64,000 nt of DNA from Caenorhabditis elegans (Eukaryota > Nematoda > Chromadorea > Rhabditida > Rhabditidae), in the NCBI RefSeq assembly GCF_000002985.6, contig NC_003284.9, positions 4,278,001-4,342,000 of the forward strand, in the 5' to 3' direction. Under the pieces are notes generated by a model, which worked only from the letters and a program-made list of their open reading frames with translations, was not told the DNA's origin and ran no database searches. Shown one piece after another: positions 59,721-64,000 of the stretch. Position numbers and translations under genes: made by a program. Numbering within the stretch: position 1 is the stretch's first letter; each line of letters opens with the position of its first letter.

Positions 59721-61643
59721 ATGAATTAGGGGTGGGAGGCAATTGTTAAAATGCGGAAAATATTGAATTGCTGATGAATTCAAGATTCGGCGATTCCCGA
59801 AAATACCGAATATTTTCAAACTCGGCAATCTGGAATAGCAGACATTTAGTAGGGAAACGTTGTATGTCTTCCCAAAAATATTTATTACAATGAACTATTG
59901 TTTGTTTGTTTGTTTTTGAATTTTATTTGTTCAAAATTATCGATTGTCAAATTGCCAAAAAATTTTGATATTCCGCTTTTCTCGGTGTTTATTGATAGTT
60001 GAAAATACTTTTTCATATTATGGGTGTATATATTTTTGAAAAATCAATTAACAGTTCTTTAAAGTTAAATAGATTGAAATTAAAGAATAACTTGGAAATT
60101 GTTTTTGAATTTATGACATCTCTTTGCTTGAAAAAATGGATGAAACATGCTTTATAAAATCAACTAGAATAATTGTCCAAACTGACAAAAAGCAATCAAC
60201 TACTATGCACCATAACAAATAAAGTCTACTGACAAGTAAAGATAGTAAACATACGTGAATCAGGTGATGACTACCCAACAACTCTCATAATAAAACAGTA
60301 CCGCAAAACAGCACCAGGAAGGACACAGTTAGCAATACGATATTCCGCATTCAAACATCCTGACGTGTGAAGGGTCAAGTCTTATGAAACGAGCGCAGTA
60401 CACACTTCGCACTCTTTCCCGTCCTTTTCCCCCTTTCGCCTCGACCACACACTGCTCAAATAACGTAGAGTGAGCCGAGGGCATTACGAATGCTCGTCGA
60501 ATGTAGCGCCTGCGGTCGGTTATATTAACTTCTTTTTTTTTATCACGGTACAACTTATCTGAAATAGAGTACTGTTTTTGAGTTGTTCTCTGGTCTTTGA
60601 TAGTTTGATAGTTTCAATGGGAATATTTAATTCTCACACTTTCAAAAAGGATATTTCAATCTTAAATGAAATGCTAACATTGCGAAATAGAATTGAAAAT
60701 CATGATACTTCAATCTCTTTCATGAAAAATAAGGTTCTTCTAAATTTGTATTGTTTTAAAATATGCTCAGGTCTATCTCAAAGATTTCATAAATTATAAA
60801 ATTTATTAATTAGTTTTTCTCGGCTTTTTCAACCATTTTACCAATGAAATCTTAATCTAAAAACGTTGGACTTTGTCGGATTACTTTTTTTTCCAAAAGA
60901 CAATTGCCGTAGTCAATTATTCATTCTTCGGGCCATCGGGGCCACATGGGTGGAACCCCGCAGACGTCTTTTCGCTTTCAAAACGACGTCCAAATCGATT
61001 CGCCTGTCTTTCTCTTCTCACTCTTCTCGCCTCCCTTCAGAATATGACCATACATGCACTGTTGACGTTCTAATTGAACAAGCAGAGTGCATGTGCAACC
61101 AAGAGAACGCAGAGAAACATGCGACTAATGTGTCCTCAAGGATAGGTTTTATCTTCTTCTTCTTCTTTCTTCTTCTTTCTTCGATTTTCTTGCCCCATAG
61201 TTCTCGTCGGTCGGACGGACAACATCTGCTCTTCATCTTACTTATATCTCATTGGGTGTTCATTCCTATACTCACACAAGATCTTACAACACTTTTTTAT
61301 AAATCCTTCAACTTGTACACAGTTAAAGGTGGAGTAGCGCAAGTTGGAAAATTGTTTAAAACTACTCTTATGGTGTCAAAATGACTAAATATTAAACAAA
61401 TAAAAATGCTGAACAGTTTTTGAAAGGACGACTTTCAAAAAGTCCAACAATTGGCAAAAACTGAGTTTATTTTCAATTTTCAAAAAAAAATCAGATAAAA
61501 TTTAGAACATCTTTCAGAAACTTTTTGCTAAAATATTTGATTATTGTGGTGCCGCATGCATGTTTTTGAGCAATTTCAGCACTGACGTTACTCCACTTTT
61601 AAATTTCAGCAAAGTTAATTTCATTAATTTCAGCGTCCTCCCG
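58035..61643. promoter_or_regulatory. Divergent upstream region of the two kinase copies
   Basis: 3.6 kb between the start codons of cst-2 (minus) and cst-1 (plus). Apart from the 237-bp spacer it consists of two mirror-image 1.69-kb segments, so both genes should have identical proximal promoters. A 172-codon open frame at 58294-58812 and its mirror at 60866-61384 contain a poly-Phe run and no domain; I do not regard it as a gene. Confidence 0.55.
59721..59957. other. IR2 spacer (loop of the large palindrome)
   Basis: 237 bp of single-copy DNA between the IR2 arms. It is AT-rich, with several cggcaa, ggcgatt and aatattttc motifs, a (gttt)4-like stretch near 59897-59917, and no coding potential. 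It separates the duplicated upstream regions of the two kinase genes. Confidence 0.6.
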
Positions 61644-64000
61644 ATGCCACCGTCTACAGACAGCTCGCGGCGGAATTCGGAAGAGGGCTCAAGGTTTGTC
61701 AGACACAAAACAAAAAAAAAGAGTTACTCTTCCAAAATAAACATTCTCTTTTGTTTTAGCGATGGATTTAAATTGGATTCGTCGGCGCTTAACAAACCAC
61801 CAGAAGAAGTTTTCGACATTGTTGGAAAGCTGGGCGAAGGGTTTGTTATTTCAATTCTATCGGATTGAAAAATTCCAAATTTTCAGATCATATGGAAGCG
61901 TACATAAGGCAATTCACAGAGAGTCAGGTCATGTGTTAGCCATCAAAAAAGTGCCAGTGGATACTGATCTTCAAGAAATTATCAAGGAAATCAGTATAAT
62001 GCAACAATGTAAAAGTAAATATGTTGTCAAATACTATGGATCGTATTTCAAACATTCGGATCTATGGGTGAGATTGTTTAGATAAATTTTAAGATTTTAA
62101 TGCTGTGCCCAAGTGGGACTAAATAAAAGAAATTGAACAAAAATTATATTCGTTTTGTGAATTAGAGTTAAAAACAGTAAAGTTCTGATTTTTCCACAGA
62201 AAAAAATGTAGCTTAAAGTGGAAATAACATTCAAAAGTATTCATTCAAATGCATGCCAATTGAAATTCAAAGATTTTATTCCCTACCCCTAGTCGAAAAT
62301 CAAGAAGAAAACTGGACTAACAAAAAAACTAATTTAAAGATTGTGATGGAATACTGTGGAGCTGGGTCGATCTCCGATATAATGCGTGCCAGGCGGAAAC
62401 CGTTATCCGAACAAGAAATCAGTGCAGTTTTGCGCGATACTCTCAAGGGATTGCAATATTTGCATGACTTGAAGAAGATTCATAGAGATATAAAGGTTAG
62501 AAACTGTTTTTTTTTGAAAAAAAAACTGTATTTTCAGGCTGGAAACATTCTACTCAATACCGATGGAATTGCAAAGCTTGCGGATTTCGGTGTCGCTGGA
62601 CAGTTGACTGATACAATGGCAAAAAGAAATACAGTCATTGGAACGCCATTCTGGATGGCCCCTGAAGTTATCGAAGAAATCGGATATGACACAAAAGCTG
62701 ATATATGGTCACTGGGAATAACAGCTATCGAAATGGCAGAGGGACGGCCTCCTTATTCAGATATTCATCCGATGCGAGCAATCTTCATGATTCCAACTAA
62801 ACCACCACCTACGTTTAAAAAACCTGAAGAATGGTCGTCCGAGTTCAATGATTTCATAAGAAGCTGTTTAATTAAAAAGCCAGAAGAAAGAAAAACGGCA
62901 CTCCGATTGTGTGAGGTACGTATGGCTTAAAAAAAAAGAAATTTCCCAATAAGATTTATCCAAAAAATATTGAAATTCTCAAATATTCGTTATATTTGTT
63001 AAAACTGTGAAAAAAGGTACATCCACCTAAAATTCAAAATTTCGACAACTTTTTTTTGTCGCAGGGACTAGAAATTAATTTTCAATCATGTAGTATTTCT
63101 TTTTTCTATTTTTTAAAGTTTCTAGTCGGTAGTCAGCTAAACTTGTGTTCTAATCGGCTGAAAATATGTCCATGTCAGCAAAAAATGCGAGAAAAGCGAT
63201 AAACTTTCACGTTTGACTACAAAATGATGTCGATAAAAGCTTGAAATCTATAAAAACAAACAATCCAAAAAACGCTAGAACTCAACATAATTCTCTACTC
63301 GGTATTCAGAGGCAACTTCCTGCCACACTTTGACAACTTATTTAGTGCCACTAAAATAAGTTGCCAAATTGCTGGCAGGAAGTTGCCGAGTTGTTGGCAG
63401 GAAGTTGCCACGTAGTGGCAGTAAGTGGGAAAAAACATCTAAATGTTGGCAGGAATGTGCAAAAGTTTGGCAGAAAGTTGCCAAAAGTTGGCAGGAAGTT
63501 GCCTTTAAATGCCGAGGAGCGTTCTTTCCCACTTGCTGCCACTACGTGGCAACTCATTTAAAAACTGCCAAGATATAGACGGGGCCAAATTTTCATATTT
63601 CCTACAACTACTCTCAACCGAAAATAGAAGATTTCTTATAATTTGACAACCCCTTCGGAGTAATTTTTTAACTTTTTACATAGAATTTTCTACTATTTTT
63701 ATACACTTTTTTGTTGTTTTCTGTCATAGTATTACTAATACTGCTGAAAAACAAATGATACACAGTTTGTGAACATTGCTCACTTCATAGATATTTTTCA
63801 GCACACATTCATCAAAAATGCACCAGGTTGCGATATTATGCAGTTGATGATCCAGGATGCTCAAGAAAAAGCTATACTAGGACAAGCACCAATGGTTGAC
63901 AAAAAATTTCATTAGAAAACGAAAATTTGATTGTTTTTTCAGGCAGCAAGCAGCGGAAATGATGCAACGTTGCTAAGCGAGGGAATGTCCACTATGATTG
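61644..64000 (+). CDS. cst-1: MST/Hippo-type Ste20 kinase, 5' part (window edge)
   Basis: Plus-strand mirror of cst-2. Exons are 61644-61693, 61760-61840, 61887-62067, 62340-62495, 62538-62915, 63802-63894 and 63943 onward, cut at 64000. The first 282 residues contain the whole kinase domain, identical to cst-2. Exons 6 and 7 begin the linker. The 3' end, where a SARAH coiled coil is expected for a full MST kinase, lies to the right of the window. The acceptor of exon 4 is the unusual tttaaag. MST kinases in worms act in a Hippo-like pathway upstream of WTS-1 or SAX-1 type kinases; that role is family knowledge and is not read from this sequence. Confidence 0.9.
63312..63554. repeat. Palindromic repeat in cst-1 intron, IR2 partner
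   Basis: Mirror image of 56124-56366. It opens several reading frames of 60-70 codons on both strands, all rich in WQEVA- or NFLPT-type repeats. These are repeat translations, not genes. Confidence 0.75.

Larger units (their letters stand above)
59958..64000. repeat. IR2 right arm (cut by window edge)
   Basis: Inverted copy of 55678-59720, carrying cst-1 exons 1-6 and part of exon 7. No difference from the left arm was seen in any coding exon or in the intronic palindrome. The spacer 59721-59957 is only 237 bp. Confidence 0.96.

Overview
The window is nuclear DNA of a nematode, almost certainly Caenorhabditis elegans (probably the X chromosome). The reasons are AT-rich introns with a modal size near 45-50 nt, TTTTCAG-type acceptors, likely SL1 trans-splice acceptors just upstream of start codons, and nine exons at 8979-13361 that join into a 429-residue choline kinase matching what I know of CKA-2, with its catalytic Asp at 255 and 301. 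All gene models below were assembled by hand from splice sites; frame was checked by exon-length arithmetic.

Layout. 408-1212 (-): 5' end of a two-pore K+ channel gene running off the left edge. 2312-6869 (+): three tandem, progressively decayed ETS-domain genes. 6870-8978: intergenic, with a three-part minisatellite. 8979-13361 (+): cka-2. 13573-16343 (-): paf-2, convergent with cka-2, with a tRNA-derived SINE in one intron. 16344-20094: intergenic. 20095-28961 (-): a large SWI/SNF (Brahma-like) ATPase gene with a Q-rich N-terminus built from tandem mini-exons and a charged tail where a bromodomain would be expected. 29851-33766 (-): a METTL13/spermidine-synthase-like methyltransferase, with a MITE in its first intron. 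33767-42862: 9 kb without a gene I can support. 42863-49331 (+): a D2-like amine GPCR, probably dop-6. 49611-50873 (-): a small unknown gene.

The right-hand third is the most unusual part: two large, apparently identical inverted repeats lie side by side. IR1 has 3928-bp arms (46179-50106 and 51303-55230, spacer 1196 bp) and duplicates the 3' half of the GPCR gene in reverse. IR2 has arms of at least 4043 bp (55678-59720 and 59958 to the window edge, spacer 237 bp) and holds two divergent copies of the MST/Hippo kinase gene, cst-2 (left, complete) and cst-1 (right, cut by the window edge). The left kinase copy runs across the IR1 boundary, so its last 12 codons and stop come from antisense GPCR intron and I see no SARAH domain. 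The arrangement (A, spacer, A', B', spacer, B) looks like a double fold-back duplication.

The genes do not form one pathway. cka-2 and paf-2 both act on phospholipids, the ETS genes and the SWI/SNF ATPase act in the nucleus, and the channel and GPCR are membrane signalling proteins.
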